13,237 nt of DNA from an uncultured delta proteobacterium (GTDB lineage: Bacteria; Myxococcota_A; Polyangia; Polyangiales; Ga0077539). Location of the stretch: contig CAISKJ010000910.1 in assembly GCA_903885885.1 (NCBI GenBank), forward strand, positions 1 to 13,237, in the 5' to 3' direction. Both the position numbers and the translations under genes were made by a program. Of the stretch, positions 1 to 7,394 are shown piece by piece (position 1 is the stretch's first letter; each line of letters starts with the position of its first letter). Below the pieces are notes generated by a model. It was not told where the DNA came from and did no database searches. It saw only the letters and a program-made list of their open reading frames with translations.

Positions 1-1
1 G

Positions 2-31
2 GCCGAGGTGCTGGTGTTCGACCTCGCGTGA
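2..31 (+). CDS. C-terminal end of an upstream gene (partial)
   Basis: From base 2 the second frame reads AEVLVFDLA and then stops at TGA 29-31. Its codons are nearly all G/C-ending, as in the genes that follow. Only nine residues are visible, so no function can be given. The next gene starts 43 bases later on the same strand. The frame could be open by chance over so short a stretch; the codon use is the only support. Confidence 0.4.
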   Translation, partial: AEVLVFDLA

Positions 32-74
32 GAGCCCTTGCGAGCGAGGCCGAAGTGCCCGCACACTCGCCACG

Positions 75-1079
75 GTGAAGGGCTGTTCTCGCGCCTGGGT
101 GATCGCGCTCTTGTTGCTTCAGGCCTGCGCCGAGGGCGGCGAGGTCTACGGCCCCTCCGACGCCTCGCTCGACGACCTCGTCGCCGACGCGCCCGACGCC
201 GACGACGCCTCCCCCGACGCGCCCGACGCCGCCGACGCGCCCTCCCTCGACGCGCCCGACAAGCCCGTCACCCCCGACGTGCCCGACGTGCCCGATGTGC
301 CCGCCGTGCCCGACGTCGAGGCGCCCGACGGGCCCGCGTGCCCCGCGGGCTTCTCGGTGTGCGCGGGTCGTTGCACGGCCCTCGCGAGCGACCCCGCGAG
401 CTGCGGCCGCTGCGGCAACGCGTGCCCCGCGGGCCTCGCGTGCGTGGGCGGCTCCTGCGCGTGCCCTGCGGGCCTCACCGCGTGCGGCGGCGCGTGCGTC
501 GACACGCGCGTGAGCCCCATCTACTGCGGCCGCTGCGACAACGCGTGCCCCACGGGCGCCGCGTGCGTCATGGGCGCGTGCACCTGCTCCGTGGGCATGC
601 TCTGCGCGGGCGCCTGCGTCGACACGCGGAGCAACCGCGCCAACTGCGGCGGCTGCGGCCTCGCGTGCCCCGCGGGCGAGCAGTGCGTGTCGAGCGCGTG
701 CGCGTGCGGCGCGGGGCAGACGCGCTGCGGCGGCACCTGCGTGAGCACCGCGAGCGACGCGGCCAACTGCGGCGCCTGCGGGCGCGCGTGCGCCACGGGG
801 CAGACGTGCACCGCGGGCGTGTGCGGCTGCCCCGCGGGGTCTACGACCTGCGGCACCGCGTGTGTCAACACGTCGAGCGACCCGATGAACTGCGGCGGCT
901 GCTCGCGCTACTGCGGCGGCATGTGCTCGGGCGGCACCTGCATCCCCTCGTGCCCGCCGGGGCAGACGTACTGCAGCGGGTCGTGCGCCAACCTCGCGAC
1001 CAGCGTGTACCACTGCGGCCGCTGCGGCAACACGTGCGGCGGGTCGCGCCTCTGCGTCGGCGGCGTGTGCACGCCGTAA
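75..1079 (+). CDS. Cys-rich repeat lipoprotein (myxobacterial type)
   Basis: A 334-residue predicted lipoprotein with a GTG start. Residues 1-18 form a short signal with lipobox LLQAC, so Cys18 would be lipidated and the protein exported to a membrane surface. Residues about 24-87 are an Asp/Ala/Pro linker with PDVPDVP repeats. Residues 89-334 hold six tandem units of about 41 residues, nearly all with eight cysteines. The first unit has spacing C-x6-C-x3-C-x9-C-x2-C-x3-C-x5-C-x4-C and the core NCGxCGxxC recurs. Such paired Cys spacing suggests disulfide-knotted modules. Proteins of this style are common in Myxococcota and are often left as Cys-rich hypothetical proteins; I know of no proven function. 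Starting at GTG 75 puts the signal peptide exactly at the N terminus. It could act in adhesion or as a surface spacer, but that is a guess. Confidence 0.85.
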   Translation: MKGCSRAWVIALLLLQACAEGGEVYGPSDASLDDLVADAPDADDASPDAPDAADAPSLDAPDKPVTPDVPDVPDVPAVPDVEAPDGPACPAGFSVCAGRCTALASDPASCGRCGNACPAGLACVGGSCACPAGLTACGGACVDTRVSPIYCGRCDNACPTGAACVMGACTCSVGMLCAGACVDTRSNRANCGGCGLACPAGEQCVSSACACGAGQTRCGGTCVSTASDAANCGACGRACATGQTCTAGVCGCPAGSTTCGTACVNTSSDPMNCGGCSRYCGGMCSGGTCIPSCPPGQTYCSGSCANLATSVYHCGRCGNTCGGSRLCVGGVCTP

Positions 1080-1080
1080 C

Positions 1081-1095
1081 GGCTTGAAATAAGCC
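1081..1095 (+). other. Short stem-loop just after the lipoprotein gene
   Basis: GGCTT (1081-1085) and AAGCC (1091-1095) are perfect complements around a GAAAT loop and begin one base after the stop codon. No T-run follows, so it is at best a weak or Rho-assisted terminator. It is also the only notable structure in the 45-base gap before the next gene. Confidence 0.25.
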
Positions 1096-1124
1096 CCTTC
1101 CGGCCCACAACACGCTTCACCCCG

Positions 1125-1910
1125 ATGTGTACGATCGTCGCGCTCCGCAACGTTCACCGTGAGTTTCCGCTGGTGATCGCCGCCAACCGCGACGAGTTCT
1201 ACCGCCGCCCCGCGGCGCCTCCCGCCCTCGTCGACGAGGCCTCGCGCGTGTACGCCGGCCGCGACGGCGAGCGCGGCGGCACGTGGATGGGCGTCACCGC
1301 CCGCGGCCTCTTCGTGGGCGTCACCAACCAGCGCACCTGGAAGGCCGCCGACACCTCCCTCCGCTCGCGCGGCGAGGTGGTGCTCGCGTGCCTGCGCGAC
1401 GACAATGTCGACGCCGTGGTCGCGCGCCTCAACGCCCTCGACGCGCGCGCCTACAACCCCTTCAACCTCCTGTTCGGCGACGCTTCACGGCTCTTCGTCG
1501 CCTACGTGCGCCGCGAGTCGCCGCACGTCACCGTCGCGCCCCTCGGCGACGGCGTGCACGCGCTCGCCAACGACACCCTCGGGTCGCCGCACTTCCCGAA
1601 GGCGCAGCGCATCGAAGAACGCCTCCGCGACGCCAGGCTCGCCGCGCTCCCGTGGGAGGCGCTCGAGCCCCACCTCGTCGCGGCCCTCGGCGACCACGAG
1701 CTCCCCCCGAGGCACCTCGTCGAAGACCCGCCCGCTGGCGCACTCTTTCCGAAGTTTCTCGCGCGTCGGCTGCAGGCGCTGTGCATTCACACGCCCGCGT
1801 ACGGCACCGTGTCGTCGACGCTCATCGCCCTCGCGCTCGACCGCGTCGCGCACTACCGCTACGCCGCGGGGCACCCCTGCGAGACGCCCTTCGCCGCCGT
1901 TCCGATGTGA
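1125..1910 (+). CDS. NRDE-family protein (TANGO2 homologue)
   Basis: A 261-residue protein of the NRDE/TANGO2 family, near the usual bacterial length. It starts MCTI, so Cys2 would become the N-terminal residue after Met removal, a feature that has led to comparison with Ntn-type hydrolases. The signature NRDE is at residues 21-24, followed by GGTWMG (51-56) and TNQR (67-70); YGTVSST lies near the C terminus, as expected for the family. Eukaryotic TANGO2 has been linked to heme trafficking and lipid metabolism; the bacterial role is not established. No signal peptide is seen, so it is probably cytoplasmic. It is followed 36 bases later by fdhD on the same strand and may be co-transcribed with it. 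The start is fixed by the family's invariant MCT; no convincing ribosome-binding site is visible. Confidence 0.9.
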   Translation: MCTIVALRNVHREFPLVIAANRDEFYRRPAAPPALVDEASRVYAGRDGERGGTWMGVTARGLFVGVTNQRTWKAADTSLRSRGEVVLACLRDDNVDAVVARLNALDARAYNPFNLLFGDASRLFVAYVRRESPHVTVAPLGDGVHALANDTLGSPHFPKAQRIEERLRDARLAALPWEALEPHLVAALGDHELPPRHLVEDPPAGALFPKFLARRLQALCIHTPAYGTVSSTLIALALDRVAHYRYAAGHPCETPFAAVPM

Positions 1911-1946
1911 GCTCCCGGTGAGGGGTGTGCGAGACTGCGCGCGTCG

Positions 1947-2771
1947 ATGCCACCGAGGTCTCACGCCGTCGAAGTGATCCGCGTCGCCCACGGGGTCGCG
2001 GCCCCCGCCGCAGGCGACCGCGTGGCCCCCGAAGAGCCCCTCGAGATTCGCGTCGCGGGCGACACCCTCGCGCTCACGATGCGCACCCCCGGCGACGACC
2101 GCGAGCTCGCGCTGGGCTTCCTCTTCGCCGAGGGCTTCATCGCCTCCATCGACGATGTGTCGGGCGTCGCCCACTGCGGCCGCGCCGACGACCCCGCGTA
2201 CGGCAACACGCTCGAGGTCACCGCCGCGCCCGGCGTGTACATCGACGTCGACGCGCGCTCTCCCGCGCGCCGCGGAACGCTCACCACCGCCGCCTGCGGC
2301 GTCTGCGGCCGACGCACCCTCGACGACCTCCTCGCGGCCCGCGCGCCCGTCCCCGTGAAGGGCACCGTCACCGCGCGCACCCTCTCGGCGTGCGTGCGCG
2401 CGCTGCGCGAGCACCAGCGCCTCTTCGACGAGACGGGCGGGTGCCACGGCGCGGGCCTCTTCACCTTCGAGGGCGCCCACGTGGTCACCTACGAAGACGT
2501 CGGACGCCACAACGCCGTCGACAAGGTGGTGGGCTCGCAGCTCCGCGCGAAGGCCCTCCCCCTCGCGTCGCACATGCTCGTGGTGAGCGGCCGCGCGGGC
2601 TTCGAAATCATTCAGAAGGCCCACGCCGCGGGCATCCCCGTGGTGGCGTCGGTGTCGGCGCCGAGCAGCCTCGCGGTCGACCTCGCGCGGCGCGCCCACG
2701 TCACCCTCGCGGGCTTCGCGCGCGGCGACGGCTTCACCCTCTACGCCGGCGCCGAGCGCGTGTCAGGGTAA
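1947..2771 (+). CDS. fdhD: Formate dehydrogenase accessory sulfurtransferase FdhD
   Basis: A 274-residue FdhD protein of full length. FdhD carries sulfur from the desulfurase IscS to the molybdenum (bis-MGD) cofactor of formate dehydrogenase in the cytoplasm. The catalytic pair is CGVCG with Cys117 and Cys120. Other family hallmarks are the N-terminal EPLEIRV (30-36), TGGCHGAGLF (163-172), EDVGRHNAVDK (183-193) and the C-terminal block around SAPSSLAVDLA (237-247). The gene cannot extend further upstream because the preceding gene's TGA (1908-1910) is in the same frame. No formate dehydrogenase or molybdenum-cofactor gene lies in this window, so its client enzyme must be encoded elsewhere. 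Confidence in the family is high. Confidence 0.96.
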   Translation: MPPRSHAVEVIRVAHGVAAPAAGDRVAPEEPLEIRVAGDTLALTMRTPGDDRELALGFLFAEGFIASIDDVSGVAHCGRADDPAYGNTLEVTAAPGVYIDVDARSPARRGTLTTAACGVCGRRTLDDLLAARAPVPVKGTVTARTLSACVRALREHQRLFDETGGCHGAGLFTFEGAHVVTYEDVGRHNAVDKVVGSQLRAKALPLASHMLVVSGRAGFEIIQKAHAAGIPVVASVSAPSSLAVDLARRAHVTLAGFARGDGFTLYAGAERVSG

Positions 2772-2781
2772 GAGTGCACTC
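2772..2781. promoter_or_regulatory. 10-base perfect palindrome after fdhD
   Basis: GAGTGCACTC starts directly after the fdhD stop and lies 52 bases before the beta-helix lipoprotein start. The rest of this 62-base gap holds an ATACT-type -10-like motif (GATACT 2803-2808) and a good Shine-Dalgarno (GGAGGT 2822-2827). The palindrome could be an operator for the downstream three-gene unit. A 10-base palindrome can also arise by chance in GC-rich DNA. Confidence 0.2.
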
Positions 2782-2833
2782 GCGCGCGGGGCTGCGATTC
2801 GCGATACTCGCGCGCTCATCTGGAGGTGTCACC

Positions 2834-4090
2834 GTGGCTTCGTTCAACGCATCGGTCTTGTTCGCGTGCGCCGTGGCGCTCGCCTCGTGCAGCGACGACG
2901 CGGCGGTCGCGCCGTCGATCCCCGCGGGGTGCACGGTGGCGCTCTCGGCCACCGGGGCCGACCTCCAGCAGCGCGTGCAGACGGCGCTCATCGAGGCCCG
3001 CTCGGGGTCGACGGTGTGCTTCCTCCCAGGCACGTACATGTTCACGGCAGAGCTGTCGGTGAGCACGCCCAACATCACCGTGCGCGGCACCGCCGACGGG
3101 GTGGTCTTCGACTTTCGCAACCAGCGCAGGCCCGTGGGCGACGGCGGCACCACGGGCTCGGCCGCCAACGGCATGAGCGTCACCGGCGCGGGCTTCACCA
3201 TCGAGAACCTCACCATCAAGAACTCGCCCGGCGACGGCATCCGCGTGTCGAACACCGAGCGCGCCACCTTTCGCAATTTGAAGGTCTCGTGGGACGCCGG
3301 GTCCATCACCGCCAACGGCGCCTACGCGATCTATCCCGTCAACGTGACGGGCGTGCTCATCGAGGGCTGCGAGGTCGTCGGCGCCTCCGACGCGGGCATC
3401 TACGTGGGGCAGTCGCGCAGCATCACCGTGCGCAACAACGTGGTGCACGGCAACGTGGCGGGCATCGAGATCGAGAACAGCGCCAACGCCGACGTGTACA
3501 ACAACCGCGCGTACGACAACACGGGCGGCCTGCTGGTGTTCAACCTCCCCAACCTGCCGGTGCGCGACGGGCGCCGGTGCCTCGTGCGCGACAACGTCGT
3601 CGAGGGCAACAACCGCGCGAACTTCGGCCCGCCCGGCTCCATCGTGGCGCAGGTGCCCGCGGGCCTCGGCATGCTCGTGATGTCGGCCGACGAGACCGAG
3701 GTGCGCGGCAACACCGTGCGCAACAACGAGACCGCCGGCGTGGTGGTGATCAACTACCGCAGCTTCTTCGGCGACCCGCGCGACGCCATGTTCAGCGCGT
3801 ACCCCGAGACCACCTGGATCCACGACAACACCTTCGCCACCAACGGCGCCGACCCCCACTACGAGCTCCTCCGCGCCTTCGGCTCGCCCCTCGAAGACAT
3901 CTTGTGGGACGGCTCCGTCGACCCCATGCGCGCCGCCGATCCCACCGCGCGGCTCTGCGTCACGGGCAACACCGGCGCGCGCTTTCGCAACCTGAGCCTC
4001 GGCGACATCCCCGCCTCGACCACCGACCTCGCGCCGCACAACTGCATGCAGGCGCCCCTCCCCACGATCACCGCGCTGCCGCAGCCGTGA
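2834..4090 (+). CDS. Parallel beta-helix lipoprotein (partner of SO_2930-type cytochrome)
   Basis: A 418-residue exported lipoprotein. The GTG start is chosen because GGAGGT (2822-2827) sits six bases upstream and the signal peptide with lipobox ALASC (Cys19) then falls at the N terminus; the open frame upstream is only a shadow of fdhD. Residues about 55-390 form a right-handed beta-helix with Asn-rich rungs such as NNVVHGN (201-207) and NNRAYDN (223-229), and the strongly conserved-looking core ASDAGIYVGQS (184-194) and NVAGIEIENS (207-216). This pattern fits the family I recall as TIGR03805, which recurs beside a second family (TIGR03806); that partner is encoded two genes downstream here. 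Function is unknown: beta-helices bind or cleave polysaccharide, or act as scaffolds, and no lyase catalytic set is evident. It overlaps the next gene by four bases. Confidence 0.88.
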   Translation: MASFNASVLFACAVALASCSDDAAVAPSIPAGCTVALSATGADLQQRVQTALIEARSGSTVCFLPGTYMFTAELSVSTPNITVRGTADGVVFDFRNQRRPVGDGGTTGSAANGMSVTGAGFTIENLTIKNSPGDGIRVSNTERATFRNLKVSWDAGSITANGAYAIYPVNVTGVLIEGCEVVGASDAGIYVGQSRSITVRNNVVHGNVAGIEIENSANADVYNNRAYDNTGGLLVFNLPNLPVRDGRRCLVRDNVVEGNNRANFGPPGSIVAQVPAGLGMLVMSADETEVRGNTVRNNETAGVVVINYRSFFGDPRDAMFSAYPETTWIHDNTFATNGADPHYELLRAFGSPLEDILWDGSVDPMRAADPTARLCVTGNTGARFRNLSLGDIPASTTDLAPHNCMQAPLPTITALPQP

Positions 4091-5130
4091 GAGGTGTCGT
4101 CGCGCTCGCGCTCGTGGCGGCGTGCGCGAGCGATCCTGGCCCCGTGACGCCTCCGCGGGGGCGCTTCCCCGCGGTGCCCACCCCCGTCGCCAACCCCACC
4201 ACCGCGGCCAAGGTCGAACTCGGGCGCCTGCTCTTTCACGACCCCCTTCTCTCGCGCGACCGCAGGGTGGCCTGCGCCACGTGCCACGGGCAGATCTGGG
4301 GCCTCTCCGACGGGCTCGCGCGCTCGGTGGGCGTCGACGGCATCGGCCCCGCGGGCACGGGGCGCCACGGCCCCAACGTGACCCGCCGCAACGCCAGCAC
4401 GCTCTGGAACGCCGCGTACCGCGCGACGCTCTTCTGGGACGGCCGCGCCGACTCCCTCGAGGCGCAGGCCCTCGCGCCCCTGCGCGACCCCGCGGAGATG
4501 GGCCGCGACCCCGACGAGGTGGCCCGCGACCTCGCGGCGATCCCCGCGTACGTGAGCCTTTTTCGCGCGGCCTTCGCGAACGAAGCAGCCCCGGTCACGA
4601 GCGCCAACATGGTGCGCGCGATCGCGGCCTTCGAACGCACCCTCGTGAGCGACTACGCCCCCTACGACCGCTACGTCGACGGAGACACCGGCGCCCTCGA
4701 CGCGCGCGCCACGCGGGGTCTACGGCTCTTCGAAGCGCTCCGCTGCGGGCAGTGCCACACGGCCCCCATGTTCGAGAGCGAACGCTACGAAACCTCTTTC
4801 GTAGAAGCTGTTTCGGGCGTCACCGACGAGGGGCGCTACGAGGTCACGGGCGACCCCGCCGACCGCGGGCGATACCGCGTCCCCACGCTGCGCAACGCGG
4901 GCGAGACCTTCCCGTATTTTCACAACGGCGCGGTGCGCGAGCTCGGCGACGCGGTGGCGCTCGAGGCCGCACCCCGCCCCGGAGGCCGCGCGCTCACCCC
5001 CGCCGAGCGCGACGACGTGGTGGCCTTTCTGCGCGCGGGCCTGACCGACATGCACGCCCAGCCCGAGCGCCCCGATGTAGTTCCGAGCGGGCTCATGGTG
5101 CCCGCCGACGGCTACCGCATCCCGCGGTAA
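4087..5130 (+). CDS. Diheme cytochrome c peroxidase / MauG-family lipoprotein
   Basis: A 347-residue diheme protein of the CcpA/MauG/MbnH superfamily. The GTG at 4087 overlaps the upstream TGA (GTGA), which implies translational coupling and places a short lipoprotein signal (lipobox VAAC, Cys13) at the N terminus. Heme c sites are CATCH (63-67) and CGQCH (220-224). The family blocks ELGRLLFHDPLLS (45-57), FWDGR (116-120), VPTLRN (265-270) and PYFHNG (276-281) are all present. Classical members reduce hydrogen peroxide with electrons from small cytochromes; MauG and MbnH instead oxidise residues of a partner protein through a bis-Fe(IV) state. Sequence alone does not separate these roles. Its position between a beta-helix lipoprotein and a second diheme lipoprotein favours a dedicated partner over general detoxification. 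All heme-ligating motifs look intact. Confidence 0.93.
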   Translation: MRGVVALALVAACASDPGPVTPPRGRFPAVPTPVANPTTAAKVELGRLLFHDPLLSRDRRVACATCHGQIWGLSDGLARSVGVDGIGPAGTGRHGPNVTRRNASTLWNAAYRATLFWDGRADSLEAQALAPLRDPAEMGRDPDEVARDLAAIPAYVSLFRAAFANEAAPVTSANMVRAIAAFERTLVSDYAPYDRYVDGDTGALDARATRGLRLFEALRCGQCHTAPMFESERYETSFVEAVSGVTDEGRYEVTGDPADRGRYRVPTLRNAGETFPYFHNGAVRELGDAVALEAAPRPGGRALTPAERDDVVAFLRAGLTDMHAQPERPDVVPSGLMVPADGYRIPR

Positions 5131-5136
5131 CGCGCT

Positions 5137-5142
5137 CATACT
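5137..5142 (+). promoter_or_regulatory. Possible -10 element close to the SO_2930-type gene
   Basis: CATACT lies seven bases before ATG 5150 in the 19-base gap after the peroxidase gene, and no Shine-Dalgarno is visible there. A similar ATACT occurs upstream of the beta-helix gene (2804-2808). If active, it would give an almost leaderless internal transcript. No matching -35 element is seen, so this is weak. Confidence 0.15.
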
Positions 5143-5149
5143 CCACGCG

Positions 5150-6226
5150 ATGAAACGCCTCTGCGCCATCGCCCTCGCGGCGCTCCTCTCGTCGTGCGGC
5201 GACGGCGCCGAGACTCCTCCCGCCACGGGCTTCGCCACGCTGCCGCAAGAGCCCTACCGCACGCTCGCCGAGTGGCGCCTCTTCCGCGACCCCGTCGCGC
5301 AGACGCCCGCCGACCACGTGCTCCCGTACACGGTCAACGCGCCGCTCTTCTCCGACTTCACCGCCAAGTTTCGCTTCGTTGCGATCCCTCCCGGGCGTCA
5401 CATCACGTACCGCCCCGACGGCGCCTGGGTGCTCCCCGAGGGCGCCGTGCTCGTGAAGACCTTCGCGTACCCCCGCGACGCGCGAAACCTCGCGCTCGGG
5501 TACCAGCTCCTCGAGACGCGCATCCTCGTGCGCACGCGCGACGGCTTCGCGCCCCACACCTACGTGTGGAACGCCGCGCAGACCGAGGCCGTGCGCCAGG
5601 TGGCCGCCCCCCCGGTCAACGTCTCGTGGATCGACGAGGCCGGCGCCACGCGCACCAACGAGTACATCATTCCCAACACCAACCAGTGCCTCACGTGCCA
5701 CGGCCAGCGCGGGCTCACCGACGCCCTCGCCATGCGCACCGACCAGCTCGACCGCGCGGGCCCCGACGGGGTGAATCAGCTCGACGCCATGGCCGCCCGC
5801 GGGTGGTTCGACGGGGCCCTTCCCCCCGCCGCGATGCGCTCACACTTCCCCGACGTGCGCGACGAGGGCGCCCCCGTCGAGGCGCGCGCGCGGGCCTATC
5901 TGCACGCCAATTGCGGGCACTGCCACAACCCGCGCGACCGCTCCATGGCCAGCGTCACGGGGCTCAACCTCGAGGTGAGCGAGACGCGCCCGAGCAACCT
6001 CGGCGTGTGCCGCCGACCCGCCATGGCCGGCAGCGGATCGGGCGGCCTCGACTACGACCTCGTGCCCGGTCACCCCGAGCGCTCGGTGATGCTCTTTCGC
6101 ATGCGCACCAGCGACCCGCGCGCCCGCATGCCCACCGTGGGCACCAACTTCAACGACCCCTTCGGCGCCGACCTCGTCGAGCGGTGGATCCTGGGCCTCA
6201 CCGGCGACACCTGCGGCACCCCGTAG
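5150..6226 (+). CDS. SO_2930-family diheme c-type cytochrome lipoprotein
   Basis: A 358-residue exported diheme protein. The signal peptide ends in lipobox LSSC (Cys16). Heme motifs are CLTCH (180-184) and CGHCH (255-259). Conserved-looking blocks are NAPLFSDF (63-70), LVKTFAYP (101-108), LLETRILVR (120-128), YVWN (138-141), IPNTNQC (174-180), ARAYLHANC (247-255) and GVCRRP (285-290). These match the family I recall as TIGR03806 (HNE_0200/SO_2930 type), which recurs as a gene pair with the beta-helix family found two genes upstream. Its role is unknown; two heme sites suggest electron transfer, perhaps feeding the peroxidase-like protein encoded just before it (19-base gap). It ends one base before the stop of the convergent gene, so little room is left for a terminator. 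Confidence 0.92.
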   Translation: MKRLCAIALAALLSSCGDGAETPPATGFATLPQEPYRTLAEWRLFRDPVAQTPADHVLPYTVNAPLFSDFTAKFRFVAIPPGRHITYRPDGAWVLPEGAVLVKTFAYPRDARNLALGYQLLETRILVRTRDGFAPHTYVWNAAQTEAVRQVAAPPVNVSWIDEAGATRTNEYIIPNTNQCLTCHGQRGLTDALAMRTDQLDRAGPDGVNQLDAMAARGWFDGALPPAAMRSHFPDVRDEGAPVEARARAYLHANCGHCHNPRDRSMASVTGLNLEVSETRPSNLGVCRRPAMAGSGSGGLDYDLVPGHPERSVMLFRMRTSDPRARMPTVGTNFNDPFGADLVERWILGLTGDTCGTP

Positions 6227-6227
6227 C

Positions 6228-7283
6228 TCACGCGTACCGATCGCGGCGCGCGAGCACCTCCCACGGAATCTCTCCGCGCATCGCGTCGGCCATCGCGCGG
6301 AGCCGCTGCGCGCGCTCGGCCTCGCTCACGCGCTCCATCTCGACGTGGAGCGTGAGCGTGGTGAGCGGCTCCTGCGGGCGCGTGAGCCCGTGCGCCGCGG
6401 CCTCGCACACCCCCGTCGCGGCCGCGCGCAGAAAGCCCCCGTCGGGCGCGTCGCACCACCGCGCCAGGGCCGCCCGCGCGTGCGCCTCGGCCGCCATGCC
6501 CAGGGCCCCCGCGATGAGGCCGTAGACGTTGCACTCGGCCGTCACCGACGCCGCCGCGAGCTCGTTCACCAGGGCGTCGTCGACGGCCGCGCGCTCGCCC
6601 TCGCTCAGCGCCGAGAGCGTGCCCATCGAGCGCAGCGCCGCGTGCGCGCTCTCGACCGCGCGGCACAGCTCGAGCGTCGCCGCGAGCGCCGTCACGCGCG
6701 CCATCTCGCGCTGCGCGAGGCACGCCTGACGGCCGAAGGCGCGCAGCTTCGCCACCGACGCGGGCTCCGTGAGCATGCGCGACGCCTCGGCCTCGACCCA
6801 CGACACGTCGCCCCCGTCGCTCATCGCGCGGAGCCGCTCGCCGTGGCGCTCGACCTCGGCCCGCACCATCGCGCCGAGGGTGTCGACGCTCGCGTCGGTG
6901 AGCCGCCGACGGCTCTCGTGGTAGCGCGCGCCCGTGCGGGTCATGTGCGCCGCGAGCTGCTCGCCCGCGGTCTTGGCGGCGCGCGCGTTGGCGGCGCCCC
7001 ACGTCTCGGCGAGGTACACGGCGCGCGTCGCGAGCGCGTCCTTCTTCTCGGTGAGCGCGAGCGCCGGGCGCGTGAGGCGCCCCGCGGTGATCACCACCCG
7101 CGCGATCGGCGGCTGGAGCACGCCCGCGAGGGCCGCGAGGTCGTCGGCGCGGGGGCAGCGCTCCCACGCCGCGCGCAGGTCGTCGCCCTGCCCGCGCGCC
7201 CAGGCCACGGCGGCGTCGCGACGGCTCCATTGCGTGTCGTGCGATTCGGCCCAGTCGGTCAGCGCGTCGGCGACGAGTCCCAT
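6228..7283 (-). CDS. Hypothetical helical protein, 351 residues
   Basis: I do not recognise a family with confidence. The start is chosen at 7283 because AAGGGA (plus-strand 7294-7299) lies ten bases upstream and a promoter-like pair lies beyond it; the open frame continues upstream only by chance. The protein has no signal peptide or membrane segment, is rich in Ala, Arg and Glu, and looks wholly alpha-helical. Residues 40-49 (WERCPRADDL) resemble the W-x2-C-x-R-x-DWL motif seen near the N terminus of many uncharacterised Myxococcota and actinobacterial proteins, some annotated as putative immunity proteins; here the DW of that motif is DD. The N-terminal segment SRRDAAVAWAR (20-30) precedes it. 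It is a lone minus-strand gene between two plus-strand blocks. Coding is supported by codon bias and clean boundaries. Confidence 0.75.
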   Translation of the reverse strand: MGLVADALTDWAESHDTQWSRRDAAVAWARGQGDDLRAAWERCPRADDLAALAGVLQPPIARVVITAGRLTRPALALTEKKDALATRAVYLAETWGAANARAAKTAGEQLAAHMTRTGARYHESRRRLTDASVDTLGAMVRAEVERHGERLRAMSDGGDVSWVEAEASRMLTEPASVAKLRAFGRQACLAQREMARVTALAATLELCRAVESAHAALRSMGTLSALSEGERAAVDDALVNELAAASVTAECNVYGLIAGALGMAAEAHARAALARWCDAPDGGFLRAAATGVCEAAAHGLTRPQEPLTTLTLHVEMERVSEAERAQRLRAMADAMRGEIPWEVLARRDRYA

Positions 7284-7309
7284 GTGCGTTCGATCCCTTC
7301 GGGCGACGG

Positions 7310-7339
7310 TGTATCCGACGAAGGGTCCGCGGTCGTCAA
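7310..7339 (-). promoter_or_regulatory. Promoter for the 351-residue hypothetical gene
   Basis: On the minus strand a -35 of TTGACG (plus 7334-7339) is followed after 18 bases by a -10 of GATACA (plus 7310-7315), with the start codon 27 bases further on. The -35 matches the sigma-70 consensus at five of six positions; the -10 is a poorer match. Inverted arms CCCTTCG (7295-7301) and CGAAGGG (7319-7325) flank the -10, one arm falling in the spacer and the other over the Shine-Dalgarno, so a repressor site or 5' hairpin is possible. Confidence 0.4.
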
Positions 7340-7394
7340 CGCATTGAGCCGCGCTTGCCCTGCGGGCGCGAGCGGTGTGATCTTCACGGCCACG

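Noticed and set aside
1925..2833. Long open plus-strand frame leading into the beta-helix gene
   Set aside because: It overlaps fdhD in another frame, is Arg/Pro-rich low-complexity sequence, and the true start with Shine-Dalgarno and signal peptide is at 2834.
2816..4039. Long minus-strand frame opposite the beta-helix gene
   Set aside because: Its Val/His/Ala-rich composition is typical of antisense to GC-rich coding DNA; the plus strand has the signal peptide and family motifs.
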